Shown here one piece after another: positions 36,746 to 50,150 of a DNA stretch of 64,000 nucleotides. The notes beneath the pieces are model-generated. The model did not search any database. It was not told the origin of the DNA and saw nothing but the letters and a program-made list of their open reading frames with translations. Position 1 is the stretch's first letter. Every line of letters begins with the position of its first letter. Source of the DNA: Hetaerina americana (Eukaryota > Arthropoda > Insecta > Odonata > Calopterygidae); assembly GCA_022747635.1 (NCBI GenBank), contig JAKTNV010000024.1:1054001-1118000 (forward strand). The letters are read 5' to 3'. The position numbers and the translations under genes are program-made.

Positions 36746-38725
36746 TCAAGCAAACATTTGGATAAGCATTTGCTCATACACACAAACAGCCGCATGCATG
36801 AACACTTAAAACATAGTCCATGCATCGTAATTAAATTGACTAAATATTTGATAATTCGTCTGAAGTAGATATATCCGGGCGCTTGGATTCGATGATGTTA
36901 TGATGAAGTATCGTGTGAGGGTACATCGAATACTTGAATATATCTGCGACGGTGTTTACGTCTTATTTTATCTCTTTAGTCAAATCCACCGACAAAATTT
37001 GCGACTATTCCCTCGTTGTCACCAGAAATCTCACAAGAAAAAGGGGCTCCCGACCTACATCCTAAAACATACCCATCACGCTTACTCTCTTTTCTCGCAA
37101 CTATCTTTAAAAAAAGTTCGCAATATTTCTCTTTACCTTATCCAATTCTTGAATTAACGTTTTTTTCATGGATCCCAAATACTTGTAGTGTTTGTACAAA
37201 TACGGTCCAAACAATCAGATACTGATGAGCGCTCAGAATGGGTCCGCTGTTTAAGTTGGCAATAAATGACAGGTGAAAATACCACAAACAGCACCATTAG
37301 GCGGGTAATAAAACAATGAAATCGAGAAAGAACGTCGAAAATGATGAAATTAAGAAAAAAGATACTGAGAAAATTCCTAGTTGCTATTATAAAAGCTAAC
37401 AACACTAATACACTAATAATTTGAGATATTACAATAAATGAAAGAAGTATATCGAATAGAGCACGGGGAACTCAGAATAAAACGGGGACCTGGGAACTAG
37501 GAATCGTCTTCAGGAGAGTGGGAATAAATGTAGAGGAGGAACAGGAATTTGGCAGTACTGATGACAAATGTTTTTCTGATTTAGCAAAAATAACCATTTG
37601 CTCCATTACATAAAGGACAATTCCAAGTTGATGCCGTGAAACGCTTTCATACCACCATGCAACTAAGTTGTACAAATCATAAGAAAACATCGACACTGGA
37701 TCAAATTTATCTTTTACCACAAAAGTAGAAGTGGCAACCCGAAAACATACATACTTATTATAACTGAAGAGGAAAAAGAATACAGATACTGAATTTTACA
37801 GTTAGTGCGACATTGAAAAGGCGGTAGTATTTTCTCACTCCGACAAACTCTATCACAAGTACTGCACATATAATCAACTTAATATCATCACATAAAGTCG
37901 GTGTTCCTGCTGTTGCCGCGTTTTCCCAGGATAGCAGAACCACGGTTGACCTTTTCGTAATCAAATGCTAATCTAACTAGCATTTCAGAAATTTCGGGGA
38001 AACCAGAAGAATTTTCATTGTAACCGTTTGGCACGAATGAAATCGTGAGCGTAGTTTTCCACAGCCACGACGAATGAGCACGCAACCCTATTGAATCAAG
38101 TTGTAACAACAAAGTAGCAAACATTTTACGAACTGAATCAGACAATACGCACAAAATAATCTCGTTCCCTCATCTAAAACCTTTTTAATAAGCAATTCTA
38201 TTCGGCACGAAGTGGTTATGCAACACACCGGTTCTGTACCTAAACCGGACAACCTATTACCAAAATTAAACTGAAGCCACAAGCCATCATATACATCTTT
38301 AAAAGCAAATTTTACACAACTTTAACAATTATTTATTCATTGATTACTTCCGGCTATTTAGCGGACTCTCCTCAAATATTAACAACGAATTTTTTTAACG
38401 AGGGAAAACAGATCATTATTCTTTCGCCGATTTGGTAATTAAATTTCCAGTTTGGTGTATTTTAGTACGTCACAGCTTGTATTCATAATCATAATGTAAA
38501 GGAAGTTTCATTTGTAAAAGGCATCACATCTAGGAACAATTTTTCTCGCAATATTCTCAGCCAAATTTTTCCACGATCTCCTGATTTTTGGGCGTACAAT
38601 CAATGTCTTTCAAAAATGTCAAAAACATATTATTTTTCGCAGATCCACATGCAATAAATTGGAAAATTCTTTCTTAGTTCTTGATGATCCTTTTCATGCT
38701 AATCTTCGATTAACAATCCTCTAAG
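36746..38725. other. Unannotated AT-rich DNA
   Basis: No frame with recognisable homology; no repeats seen apart from short A and T runs. Confidence 0.4.
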
Positions 38726-38750
38726 TATACAAGTGTATTGCACTTGTATA
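38726..38750. repeat. Perfect short hairpin
   Basis: TATACAAGTG, five loop bases, CACTTGTATA: a perfect 10-bp stem. It is isolated, without a following T run that would suggest a pol III terminator. Confidence 0.8.
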
Positions 38751-40701
38751 TTTCTCTATTATCTCAATGGATTTTGAACGTGACGCTCAACAAGATCCTA
38801 CGACTACATACGTATGTTTGTGTTCAACAAAAATGCTGTACGCATTCGTCATTTCAAATGCGAGACTTATATTTGCTTATAAGTTATTCAAAATCAAATA
38901 TGCCAATCCCATATGCTCTTAGTAAATTAGTGTTTTCTTTTACCCGTCCGCCTCGTTTTCTGAAAATAAGCTCAGCAGGCAGCATACATACAAGTACATG
39001 TATTATGAGTTATTAATTAAAATACATCTGAATGCCGCTTTAGATTTTTGCTGGCGATCATCTGTGTAAAATATATTCGTAGAAAATTCTTCTCATTTTT
39101 GCTTTTCCTGTTCATTGGAAAGCTATGAAATGGCACGTGTATCATTAGAAATTACTCGATACTAATTTTTAAGTTACGCGGGAAAACAAGCCATCAAAAA
39201 AGGTTGATTACACCTTCATTATCTTAAGTAGAACGCAAACTTGTATCGTACTTCCTAGTACAACAATGCACGTTCCCCTGTTTAGCGCCGCCATAAAAGA
39301 TTTCGGTGATATTTATGCCTCGATGGTCTTTCGAAAAGTAGATGACAATCTTCGGAGTGCTAGATATCTCTCGTGGAAGATGGCGGCAGAGCCCACATAG
39401 GGATAGAGCCCACCGTTTCTGTAGAGGGAGCCCAGAGAGAAGGCGCAAAAACGGATGCACATCTCGAGGACGGAACGAATGATTTCTGAACGGGTAAGAC
39501 GGGTCGGTTCTCGGAGCTTTCCACAGAAGAGCGACTTGAGAAGACGGCTGGGAATATGGCTAGACCCGCTCTGCCCCCAAGGGAGAGGAGGAACACACAT
39601 GGTTATTTTCTATAGTAGCCTCCCCCCTCTTCAAAACCCTCTCCCGGGGGAGGGGGCGTGGAATGCCCGGGAAGGTCAAGAAACCGGGCAGGACGGAAGG
39701 AAGACCGAGATGGAGAAAAACGAGACCCCGCCGTGCCCATTAAGTAATGAGCCTGCCTGAAGGTGACATTCCGCCGAGATGGGAGAGAAAAAGGAAGGGA
39801 GGAAAGAAAAAAAGAGCGCGCAAACGTCGGCGGGTACGGCGCTGAAAGGGGAGGGAGAACGGGAGGGACGGCTGGGAAATTGGGTTCAAACGCCCAAATG
39901 CGGCAGTCCTCTCGGGACTTAGTGGAGATCCGAAAGCCGATGACGGGAAACGACGCTCCAGTTGGCATGCTAAGGTCTTTGTGCTCACGTTTCGGACACG
40001 TGGACAGACTAAATATGCGAAACGTCTCCATTTTCACTGCCGATCAGTAGAGGATGGTAAAAAGGAGTGCCTGACGGAAACGCCATGATGGATTTCCATG
40101 GATGGTTGCGAGCGGCTATGGTTCTGGCTACCGAGAGGTCATTAGAGCCAATCAGCCAATCTTCTCGCAATTTTTGAATGAGCCCTTAGCAACATTTGGT
40201 CTTCGAGCGCTCTGGCGGTTGACGTAATTCCCAGTGAAACCAAAAATCAACAATGACCAAGGGAAACACGATACTGCTTTCACCCACGCAGTAAGTATCA
40301 CGCCCCCGGCTTTAGAATCAACGGGTGGTGGACAACCATCCCAGTTAACTCAACCGTCATGAATGAATTTGTAAGAAAACCCTTTGGCCGACGCCGTAAT
40401 TATTACTTATATGACTCTCAAAATTCTTAGTATGCTTAAGATTTCCAAAGTAATAGGCACAGAAAATAATTTGGACAAAAAGAAAGTGCGATTGCAGTAT
40501 TAATGAGAGTAATATTCATACTCCCAAGTAACATGAAATCAGAGTCTAAGCAAATACCAGTAAAAATACCGAAACCATAATGAAAACAGCAATTACTTCA
40601 CTGCTTCCAGACCCAAAAATAAATTAACGCTATGAATTCATAACTAAATGGTCTCATTACATGGAACATATCGTCTTAGTCACTACCTATGTAAAATGAA
40701 C
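38751..40701. other. Unannotated DNA with a GC-rich patch at 39.4-40.0 kb
   Basis: GC-rich, purine-skewed patch with overlapping frames of 80-144 codons and no motif. Remainder AT-rich and featureless. Confidence 0.4.
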
Positions 40702-40741
40702 CCGTAAAGTGAAATTGAAGGCTTCTGGTTTCACTTTACGG
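40702..40741. repeat. Perfect 13-bp hairpin
   Basis: CCGTAAAGTGAAA (40702-40714) and TTTCACTTTACGG (40729-40741) form a perfect 13-bp stem around a 14-base loop. No flanking duplication or element ends were found. Confidence 0.85.
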
Positions 40742-43700
40742 AAGAGGTTGCACTTTCATTTTATCAAATCCAACAAAGTTCCTAATGACAGAGTTCGTTA
40801 TCGTTTAAAAAATTGATTGGATTTAAATAATAAATTCTAAAGACAAATTTTTGACGCATACCCAATATTTTGGTTTCTTTAACTGTTCCCAGTGTCGGAA
40901 ATAAGGTTTTCATGATAAATAATATTAACGTGGTAGGTAAAAGTGACGATGAATTCGTGAAAAAGCGGTTTTGAACCAGCATGAGTGAATTTCATTATAG
41001 TACCCAACGGGGTTATATTATTTTCTTTTATTCATGAATAAATAGGGTCACTGAGGTACGGATAGAAGTATAACTTGACATTACTAATTCAATTCGGGTC
41101 AAGTGTTGGACCAACGGAAAAATCCGTAAGAATGAATGTACAGCATCTTACTCCATAAAGATTCAATAACGGTCATAATGAAGATGATTATCAACTCCCG
41201 GACAGGCGAACAAGGAGAAAGCCTCCAAAACCTCGTAGAATCAAAGAACAGATAAGACACGGACGAGAATAAATTTTACTTTAAGGCGGAGCGGAGAAAA
41301 AATTAGATGGCTTAGATACGGCACGTTACAAAATGAAATAATTAGACGCTCCGCGCACGTACTTCAGAATAAATAATACGACACCGTTTCCCCATCAAGC
41401 AACGCGGCCCGTGTTCAAGCAAAGCACGAACATTGCCTACGGAGGGCACGTTCCGAAAAAACCGAGATTGCTGCCTCACGCAGCGTGCATAACCAGACAA
41501 AGGCGGCAATACCCGAACGCGCTCGCCCCGGATTCATAACTGCTAGCCCCCAAAGTGTGGGCTGCTCCATAAAATTGAATGCCAATAAAAGTAACATCAC
41601 TTCCACTACGATGTTTCGTTCCCTAGAAGCTTAGGACTCTAAAATCGGACGGTTTAGAGCAGACTTTAAGCATTAAGGCACAGTTGCCCCATGGCAAAGC
41701 TAATAAAATTTTCGTCCCAAAATACTCCCCTGAAAATCTGTAAGACAAATAAACACTGGTACGCAGGATATCCTAATCGGCATTTAAAAAAGAACTAGGC
41801 TCGATGCATGAGAAAATAATACTTTACAATAAGGAGTTCATCATGACCCTAAGAATATTGAAACTCTTGCCTTTCAGGAAAAAGAGAGATTATACGGAAA
41901 TGAGTTTGAAAACACATTTCCCTGGGTAGGTTCGGGTTCACTAAATGAAGTACTACCAACGTTGAGGAGAAAATTGAGAGAGAAATACGAACAGGCTCAA
42001 GATTTTAAAAACTTAGATTAGTTTTTATCGTCAACGCATTAAGGAATACGTTTCACCACGTGAACCCATTATCCCAAAAATCTTACTTGGCATAAGTTAT
42101 TTACCCAGCTACAGATATAACTAACGGCTGAATACATTATGTGCATAACATTACAATCCTTAAAGGCAAGCCTTTGGACTTCGGGAGTTCCAAACATGAA
42201 AGATGAGGAAGAAAATTTTCTTTTACGTAACCGAGCTAATCCCATCAACACCCAGCTACCCTGTGCGCACCAACACTTGGCACCCGTATTTCTCCGGCCA
42301 GACGTCGGAAGGAACCCTCCTGATACGCTACCAACGGCATCAAAGCCTCACCACCACGAACTCGAGGGCCGGAAAAACCCAACGCTCAACCCATTCCGCC
42401 AATTAACCCGCGCGGAGCATTGGTCATTTTTCTCCGACCTGGACACGGTCACCATCCGCGCTCAAAATGATGACGGAGGAGATTCGCCGAGGAGGAAGGA
42501 GGATGAATCGATTAGAAGAGGGGGGGGGGCGGATCCAACGTCAAAGGAAAGAGCACTTCACCCCACCGCTGTCCCTCCATAAGCGTGGAGCACGGCATGG
42601 TTCCATTATCGCGTGGGGGAGGATGAAGAGAGGAGGAGGAAAAGGGGACTTCTAAAAGGGAAGATTACACGCGCGGCCTCCCGGAATCCTTGGCGAGGTT
42701 TTGTCCCAAGTCAACGTTGCGTGTAATGCGACCGCTTCGATTTGGGTCCAAAACAATCAAAAACCGCCCGCTGCGCCGACCGTCCACGCGGAGGCCTACT
42801 TCTGTGCAGTCCTTCCCCCGCCCACACCCCCTTAAGCCCCCCGGGGAATCGAAACGGAACCTATACTTTTTTTGTAAACACATTGGGTTCCGGGGAGTTG
42901 GAAAGGGGACTCTCCGAAGCAGGGAGATTACCGAAATCAAAACAGCTGAAGGGAAGTGAGCGAAGGGAAGCGATGCGTTAAATGACGAATATAGGACTCA
43001 ATACTTAACATCCACTCCGTTCCTCTCCTTTGAACGTTAGGTAAGAACTATCGATCCACTTGAGTTGCATCCAGTTAGATGCTTTGATCGCGGATGCCAC
43101 CTAACATCCCCCTCCAGTAACAAACATAGCGATTTGAAAGGTACAGTTATTTCCCCAGGAAATGTATCCATCCGCGTTTGAAAATCCAACGTTGGACAAA
43201 GGAACTGCCACATCCTACGCTATGCGGGCTCTATTAAAACATTCGACGGACAGTTCAAACAGCATAAAAACATAAACATGCGCAAACATCACGGGCCAGT
43301 TAGGATGGATCACACAATAGCCCCTTTATCTTCACGGCATTCCGCATCTAAGGATATTCGTTGGCGGTCCATGCTAAAAACGATTATAAATCTTTAAATA
43401 CAATGGCCCATGGTCCTGTTTCAATATACACTTTAGGAATCTTAATTTTTTATTTGAAGTTCCCATCTATGACACGAATTGCGGCAAAGTTATTTTTCTT
43501 CTAGCCATTAATAATGACGTTTAATATTTAAAAAATTGAAGACATTTTATGGTACAGGGTAACTTGACCTATTAAATCTAATAAAATTATTCAAAAATGT
43601 GAAGATAATTTACAGGCCCTGTTTGTCATGCCACTTGATCGCGTAAAATTAAATACGTGTGCACTCTTTCGGATGCTTAGAAGTTATACTTCCCCATAGG

Positions 43701-45833
43701 ACCATTTTGAGAGGTGTTCGAGGGTTGAGCCAAATGGCCTCGGCAGGCCTTGGGATAGGAGGTGCGTGCCGAGTATTTAGTCACTGCTTCAGAAGAGTCA
43801 TTAATATACACCCGCATATGTTACTAATTAACAGTCATAGTAACGACCCAAAACACTATTTAAAATTTGTACCCTTAATTGCCATATTAAGTAATCGTTT
43901 TACAGAATTATCATTAGATGATTTTCTAATCAATGACAGAAAACTCATTTCGCAAAGCACTGCTATACATAGGGCACGTATTTCGCAAAAAATGTCTTGA
44001 ATATCATCATGACAGAGCTATTTTATATTTGCTGACGGCATGAGAGGAAATCCTCCAAGAGATTCCACCAGTATCACTCCAGGTCTTCTAAACATGACCC
44101 CAAAAAAACCTTGAAACATAATATATAAATCCCTTATCGTAGCATACCAAAATCGAATTGCATCTGATCATTGAATTCCCTCGGAAGAAATTTTCATCAA
44201 TTGCCAATAATGTTCTGGCAAACACCAAATACTACCACGGTATTAATATGAAGCGACCAGGAACAATAATACTGAAATCCACGCAACATAATGAAAATTC
44301 CTACCAAGAAAGGAAGTTTTTATGTCAAGTGATCCAAAATACAACGACTGGGTATTTGTTGCGAGTAAACCATTATGCGAAAAACGTGTTCTGACGGCAG
44401 TAGCTTCGTTACATTTTTAACGCATGGATCTTTACTCACACAATTCTCTAATATTACCTATCAAAATTCAGAAAACAAGGACAGCACAGTTTTCCTCCAG
44501 AACCACTCATTCTTCCATGTTATTCTAAATGGAAGCTTAATTTACTTCATGCAGAGACTGGATGGGAATTAAATGAAAGATTTTATAATGTCGGATCTCC
44601 TCCGAGCTAGTTCAGCGGGCGTCCCTACCTTGTACCCAAAGCAGAGTAATTGGCGGGAGGCGCCATGGGCGCCAGCTTGGGATCTCATTTCTCAGGGAGC
44701 CAAGTCGTCACGCGAGCAACGAAGAAAATCGGAAGACGAACTGGGTGAACGCTGGGTCGCTCCTCCAAGAATCCACTCTTCGGATGGGATAACGAGGGAT
44801 ACCCGAGTTTATTGCGTTAGACGGGGTAAAGGTGATTCTTGCCTCGACTGGCGGAACACGCGGGCGAGGAGACCACGAACGCATGCATCCGTCGATGCTT
44901 GCTCTACTACCCGTTTAATTACGAAGCCCATTACGCAGTGAACGAGTGATGATACAGAAAGTGGCAGCGAGCTTCAGGGGAACCGCAGGAGCCGGAGTGG
45001 GGAAGGGAAAGGGAGGGCGAATTGGGGGGTTGGGAAGGGGATGAGTCCTCCGACCGTCAGATTAACGCGATCACTTAACCCTTCCCCTTTCCTCTCTCCC
45101 GCCCCCTATTTCGGAACACCGCTCTCCCGTCAAACCTCATCCTTCCCCCGAGCCGGGGGATCGGCTGAGAGCGTATCGAAACCGATGGGAGACGGTAGAC
45201 AAAACACAATCAACTCCCCCACTTCCCTTCTTCCACACCCCACTCCTCATCCCAGCCCACCCTCGCTCGCTTCCTCCCTCCCATCCTTTAATCACACTCG
45301 CACGAAATTAAGAGCCTTCAAAACCGAGCCACTCCGGCCACGCCAACCGTAATTCACAGGGAAGGGCGTGGGAGTAGTAGAAAAAAAGCACCTTGGAGCA
45401 ACGCGGACCGGGATACCGAAAAAAAAAACCCTCCTGAAAAAGAAGTGGGAAGGATTTATTCCGGGCACGTAGGACGCCGATGGGATGAGGGCGGCTCATC
45501 TCGGGGGCCACGGTCTTGCACGAACTAGTCCCAGCGCGTCACCGTGCGCCTCAAACCCTTCCATCAAACCGAAACGAACCGCCTACGAGGGTAGGGGTAG
45601 GCCTAGGGCATGTATATTAAATTCAGTGCAAAATAACAGTGATAACAATATTGATAATTCGACAGTTCGATGTGCACGGACTACTTTGGGGATTCGCGAT
45701 TCAATGAAATAATATTTCCGCCATACCACGAAAGGTGTTTGGACCGACAACGCGCACTTCAATCAAGGTTTTTTTGCAAAAAGCAACTGGGACGAACACC
45801 AAACAATCTATGCCCCTGGAGGAGTAGACCCAT
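40742..45833. other. Unannotated DNA with GC-rich patches
   Basis: GC-rich patches at about 42270-42950 (with a 10-base G run near 42520) and 44590-45560 (pyrimidine-rich from 45040 to 45290). The rest is AT-rich. Frames of up to 147 codons lie mainly in the patches and carry no domain motif. Confidence 0.45.
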
Positions 45834-45903
45834 CTAGTCAGGATTCGAACCAGCAATTATCGTGTTAGTAGATGAGGACTCTACCCCATCACCTCTGTGT
45901 GGA
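45834..45903 (-). repeat. tRNA-derived (SINE-like) sequence
   Basis: On the minus strand: A-box-like GGTGATGGGGTAGAG, then an arm with CTCATCTACTAACACGA, then the perfect B box GGTTCGAATCC. The spacing is tRNA-like. The T stem pairs only partly and the acceptor stem is absent, so a tRNA-derived repeat is preferred over a functional tRNA. Confidence 0.55.
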
Positions 45904-46483
45904 CGAAACGACCCTGAATACTGATGTCGAATATTCCTCCTCTGCCCTCCTCAAATACATGTGTGATACGATATTGATATCAATATTTCATATCAATCAA
46001 AGATAATCCACCAATTAACGATGGGCTACCGGGCAGCCAATTACTACTATTATGAATAACACATACATATATTCTAAGTCTGCAGGTAGTTACCGGTGTG
46101 TCGCGAATTGAGGAAAGGCTAAAAAGTTCGTTACGGTGGCATTCCCTTCCGTCGCGCTGAGAGACGAAACCGCCTGCAAGGCACTAAATGTCAACATAAC
46201 CAAAGTTTTCACTTTTTCCCTAATTTCCAGCGCGATGGTGAATACCTGCAGATTATTGAATACTATAGTATGTACTAGAAGTCCCTTAAATTACTTCTGA
46301 CTTACCCCACATTTATTTCCTTATTCCTCTCTTTTTCCTTACTCTACTCGATTCCGTCTACATACGTCCATTCTCCTCCATCTCCCTCGCTTACCTAATA
46401 TTCACCCTTCTAGCACTGCCATTAGATATATACATGTATCTATGGCGTCGGCTTTGATCGATATTCCAGCTCTAAATCCTCAT
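45904..46483. other. Unannotated DNA
   Basis: May contain the body of the tRNA-derived repeat at its left or right edge; no boundary can be drawn. No other feature seen. Confidence 0.35.
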
Positions 46484-46535
46484 CACCTTGATACGCCCTT
46501 ACTTCACCTTGATACGCCCTCACTTCACCTTGATA
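46484..46535 (+). repeat. 21-bp tandem repeat, about 2.5 units
   Basis: Units begin CACCTTGATACGCCCT followed by TACTT or CACTT, at 46484, 46505 and 46526 (partial). One substitution separates the first two units. Confidence 0.9.
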
Positions 46536-48505
46536 AGCTTCGCGCGTTTGGGGACATGCGCAGGATCTGAATTTTATACACGGCAAGATTCAGAGAGCAG
46601 ATATACGTTGGTCAAAAACCGTTATGAATAAACAGAAAGTGCCACAAAAATCGGAAGCAGAGGAATCGAAGCCACTGGAAGTGCGAATAATAAATGTACG
46701 ATTTGACCCATCGGATAAATACCAATCGTATGTGAAAAAATTTGGTGAGGAACAGGGAGGGGATAGTTCTATCCCCCTCTGTATTGCTGGGCAAAACAAC
46801 AAAAAAAATTACGGGAAATTGACTGCCGAACAGACCGATTTCAGGGAACATTACTAACTCCACAACTCGTGATTGGAGCTGTATGAAACATCTCGTGCAA
46901 CTATTCGAACCACTAGAAAATAAAATGTTACCAACTTTCCATGAATGATGAAATGACCAACCCAAACAGCTCGTGAGCCTTCTGCTACATATTCTAGTGG
47001 CGACTCGCAGTTAGGTATTTACACGTAAGGTCCATTGAAATCGAGGGTCAGCATTAGAAAATGATTAACGTGGAGGCCCATCTATATGACATGATCCCAA
47101 TGCGTCAAATTGCATTCCATGTTGGATAAACATGGAAAAGCGACACCGCGCATATAATCCTTGCGTGTGACTATGGGGAAGTACGACGGGAGAAAATTCA
47201 GACCGGGGAAACAGAAGCGCTATGATGAAAAAAAGGAAGGGTTGGGGAATTCCACGATGTTTACGACTCGGATTGGTCGTAAAACGTGATTGCCTTATTG
47301 TATAGTGACGATGATTTGAGACGGTGGCTGCAGCGCAGGGAAAGGGTGGGTAGAAGAGTACGATACGGAGGTGGAACAACGACAGGAATGGAAATGGAAA
47401 ACGAAAACTCAAGCGGGCACCAAGGTTCTAGGAGTCGCGTCCTCGAGAGTTTCAGAGTGGAGGACTACGCTACGTTGCCAAATCGTGTCATCACATCGGT
47501 TTACTTCCATCCTAGATTTGACACAACCTATTCGCATTCAAAACGATTTGACAAAATCTAAGACTGACGCTTGACAGCAGCCACCTCCATTGCTGTGATA
47601 CCCAAAACATATTGGCGAAAACGGAGAAAACACTCGATAACATTAAAACCTACGGCCAACTTCCGATAAGACGACAACGTTTAGACAACTTTCCATATCG
47701 TGACAACTGTGACTCGGGCATCAATAAACGCCTTTTCACAGACTGTTTCGAACCGTGCCTGTCACACAACACCATTGGAGAAAGTGAAGTTACGGCAAAT
47801 AAACGAAATAAATACGCAGAAAGTTTAAAAATACAGTTGCAAATACCCCGAAGATAGTACTTTAACATCAGGGAGCATTCAAAAATGCAACATTCTCCAT
47901 ACGACATCACGAAGTGATCCAAGATGAGATATTTAGCTTAATCTACAACTAAACACACACAGGTATACACAACATATTTTCACAAAATTCGATTACTTAA
48001 TATATTTTTGTATGTTTTGACTTTCAGAAAGAGATGGACTGAGGATTAAGGCAAAATTGGGGAGCATCAATGGACCATGGGAATCATTCCATCGTAGAGA
48101 AAGAGAGAGGAGGGAAAAAGGGTGGACAGACTAGAATAGCCGAATGGCCACCGATCCCCTTCAAGCACGATACGTGCACGCATACATACGCACGACCATG
48201 AATACATTCATGCCGCAATGGAAACCGGACTCCGACGCTACTAACAGCCGAGTGGCTCTCGAAAAACGTTGCTTACCTGAAAATAGAAAAAAGAGGACAT
48301 TAGAGTTTGAAACACCCTTTTTAAAATTAAAACTTATTTTAAATTATAATTATGAAGTACACTACATCCGGCTTAATGCAAAGATGTAAGGTAAAAATTA
48401 GCCCGATGGGTAACAGCGACTGCAAGGTAAAACATTCCGTAGCCGACACTGTCGGAAAGGAAGTGCAATACTACGAAGACGAATGTGATACCGCCGGCGA
48501 CACGA
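46536..48505. other. Unannotated DNA
   Basis: No homology recognised in any frame. No clear repeats. Confidence 0.4.
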
Positions 48506-48570
48506 TTCTCCAGCCCAACTAGTCGGCAGATGAATCGTGTCGCTGAGGTCTTCAGTTCGAATTCAGCTTT
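48506..48570 (+). repeat. Possible tRNA-like fragment
   Basis: ACTAGTCGGCAGATGAATCG followed by GTGTCGCTGAGGTCTTCAGT and the B-box-like AGTTCGAATTC. The A-box region is poor and the stems are weak. A weak candidate for another tRNA-derived repeat. Confidence 0.25.
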
Positions 48571-48985
48571 ATCCGATATCGATGCTGTTTCGATTCCCCG
48601 TCGTGGTCAAATTTTCCATATGCAATAGGACTAACATTTAACAGCCAATTGAATGCAACTGTGAATGACCTTATTTATATATGTATTAGCGATTTGATTA
48701 CAGTTAAAACGTACGCCTGAAAAAGGACTTACGGTGCTCTGAAGGTTAAAGATAAGAGGCGCGATTATTCTTATGCATGCAAGTTTTTGTGAACACATCA
48801 TCAATGGCTGAGGACCGAATGCGAATTTTAAACCATTCAGCACTCACTAACCTTCAAAGGCAAAGTAGGTCGGCATCCATTAAATAAACCATGAATAAGC
48901 ATTTTTATAAGCTAATTGTATTGCAGAAAAGAAAATGCTTTTAAGATATTTTTTCATTAAGATCAACTTGGAACTGAAAATATAC

Positions 48986-48988
<3 letters not shown>
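48571..48988. other. Unannotated DNA
   Basis: AT-rich, nothing recognised. Confidence 0.4.

Positions 48989-49040
<52 letters not shown>
48989..49040. repeat. (AT)n microsatellite
   Basis: About 50 bases of uninterrupted AT alternation. Confidence 0.95.
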
Positions 49041-49042
<2 letters not shown>

Positions 49043-49379
49043 CTGAGCACGGAAAATGTAAGTAACAAATTACTGCGAAGAAGTTAGTTACACGAGTCAG
49101 AAAGCGATTGGCCAGAGCAATTTGGGAATAAAACATTCGTCCAATCTCAAATAAACGAATTAATGAAATGAGATTTCCTAGCTATACGCATCGCAGCTTT
49201 TATTTGATTGTTAGAGGTTGACTTGCGGAATGAGTGTCAACATAAGAGACTGCTACTTCAGTGACATCGGGGTCAAAAGTCGGAAAAAATCACAATAGCA
49301 TTAATTATTCGAACACGCAATATTTCAACTTTTCACAAAAACACGACCTTGGACAGCAGGCTAGGAAAGCCTGCGGTAT

Positions 49380-50150
49380 CCTCGGAAGTAAACACATCGT
49401 TCCACCTCACCTACTGCAACCCACAATGCCGCCGAGCCCCCCGAGACTCGTTTTCTTGTCAAACAACCCCAGGGGAGACCCCACCCACACACGCAAGCGC
49501 ACACACAAACAACCGCGCATGAGGAAGGGGTAGAATCAACGCCGACGGGAGAGACGGGACGATCGTACCACGGCGGCCCCCGTCGTCACTCTCCGCCCCC
49601 AGGGGCCCCACCCACAACGACAAAGGCGGATCGGGACGGCGGAGAGAGTGACTCGGGGTGGGCTGTGGGCGATGCCAAACGCTGCCGCGAAAAAAGGACC
49701 CCACCCCAACCCCCCCCCCCTCTGGCCTCTACTCCTCCCGGAAGCGCCGTCGCCGCCGCCCTGGGACCCCGAGGCGCCCGTGCGTCCCCGCCGATCCCCA
49801 TCGCCGCCCCCGCGGCCACGCCCTCGCAAACACCCGCGCCGCCCTCGCGCCCCCCTCCCTCTCTATCGCCGCCCAAATTCATGAGCGGACGAAAGAGGGA
49901 GAGAGGACGGTGGGGGAGACGTGGTGGTAAGTGAGAGACGACCCAAAGGGAAGAAGACCGGCGTGAAATTATCCAATGAAAACCACAAGCCGCCATCGAT
50001 TTGGGCCTCACTCGAGGTGGAGGGGGATATCGCCCGAAGGAACGGGACAATAAGAGCACTTCTGCGTGGGACCGTCCTCCCGCAGGAAATAGGTCTCAAT
50101 ATGTCTGCCTTCTTATTGTCGCGTCTCCCCGGGGCGCGTTAGGTGACCGG
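49380..50150. other. CpG-rich island
   Basis: Very GC-rich (for example about 49540-49870) with dense CpG, a C run near 49713 and overlapping frames in five of six phases up to 157 codons, rich in P, R, G and A. No conserved domain, splice site pair or start context stands out. It may be a promoter-associated island or a GC-rich repeat; not resolved. Confidence 0.4.

Noticed and set aside
37480..37515. CTGAAGACGATT on the minus strand as another hammerhead-like start
   Set aside because: No hairpin followed by GAAAC within reach; a chance match to the seven-base box.
44573..44941. 122-codon frame starting MKDFIMSDLLRAS as a possible exon
   Set aside because: The first part has a plausible look, but the rest is R/T/S-rich without any domain, and it lies on the edge of a GC-rich patch.
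49536..50059. 157-codon minus frame and overlapping P/R-rich plus frames
   Set aside because: Composition effect of a CpG island; no recognisable protein.
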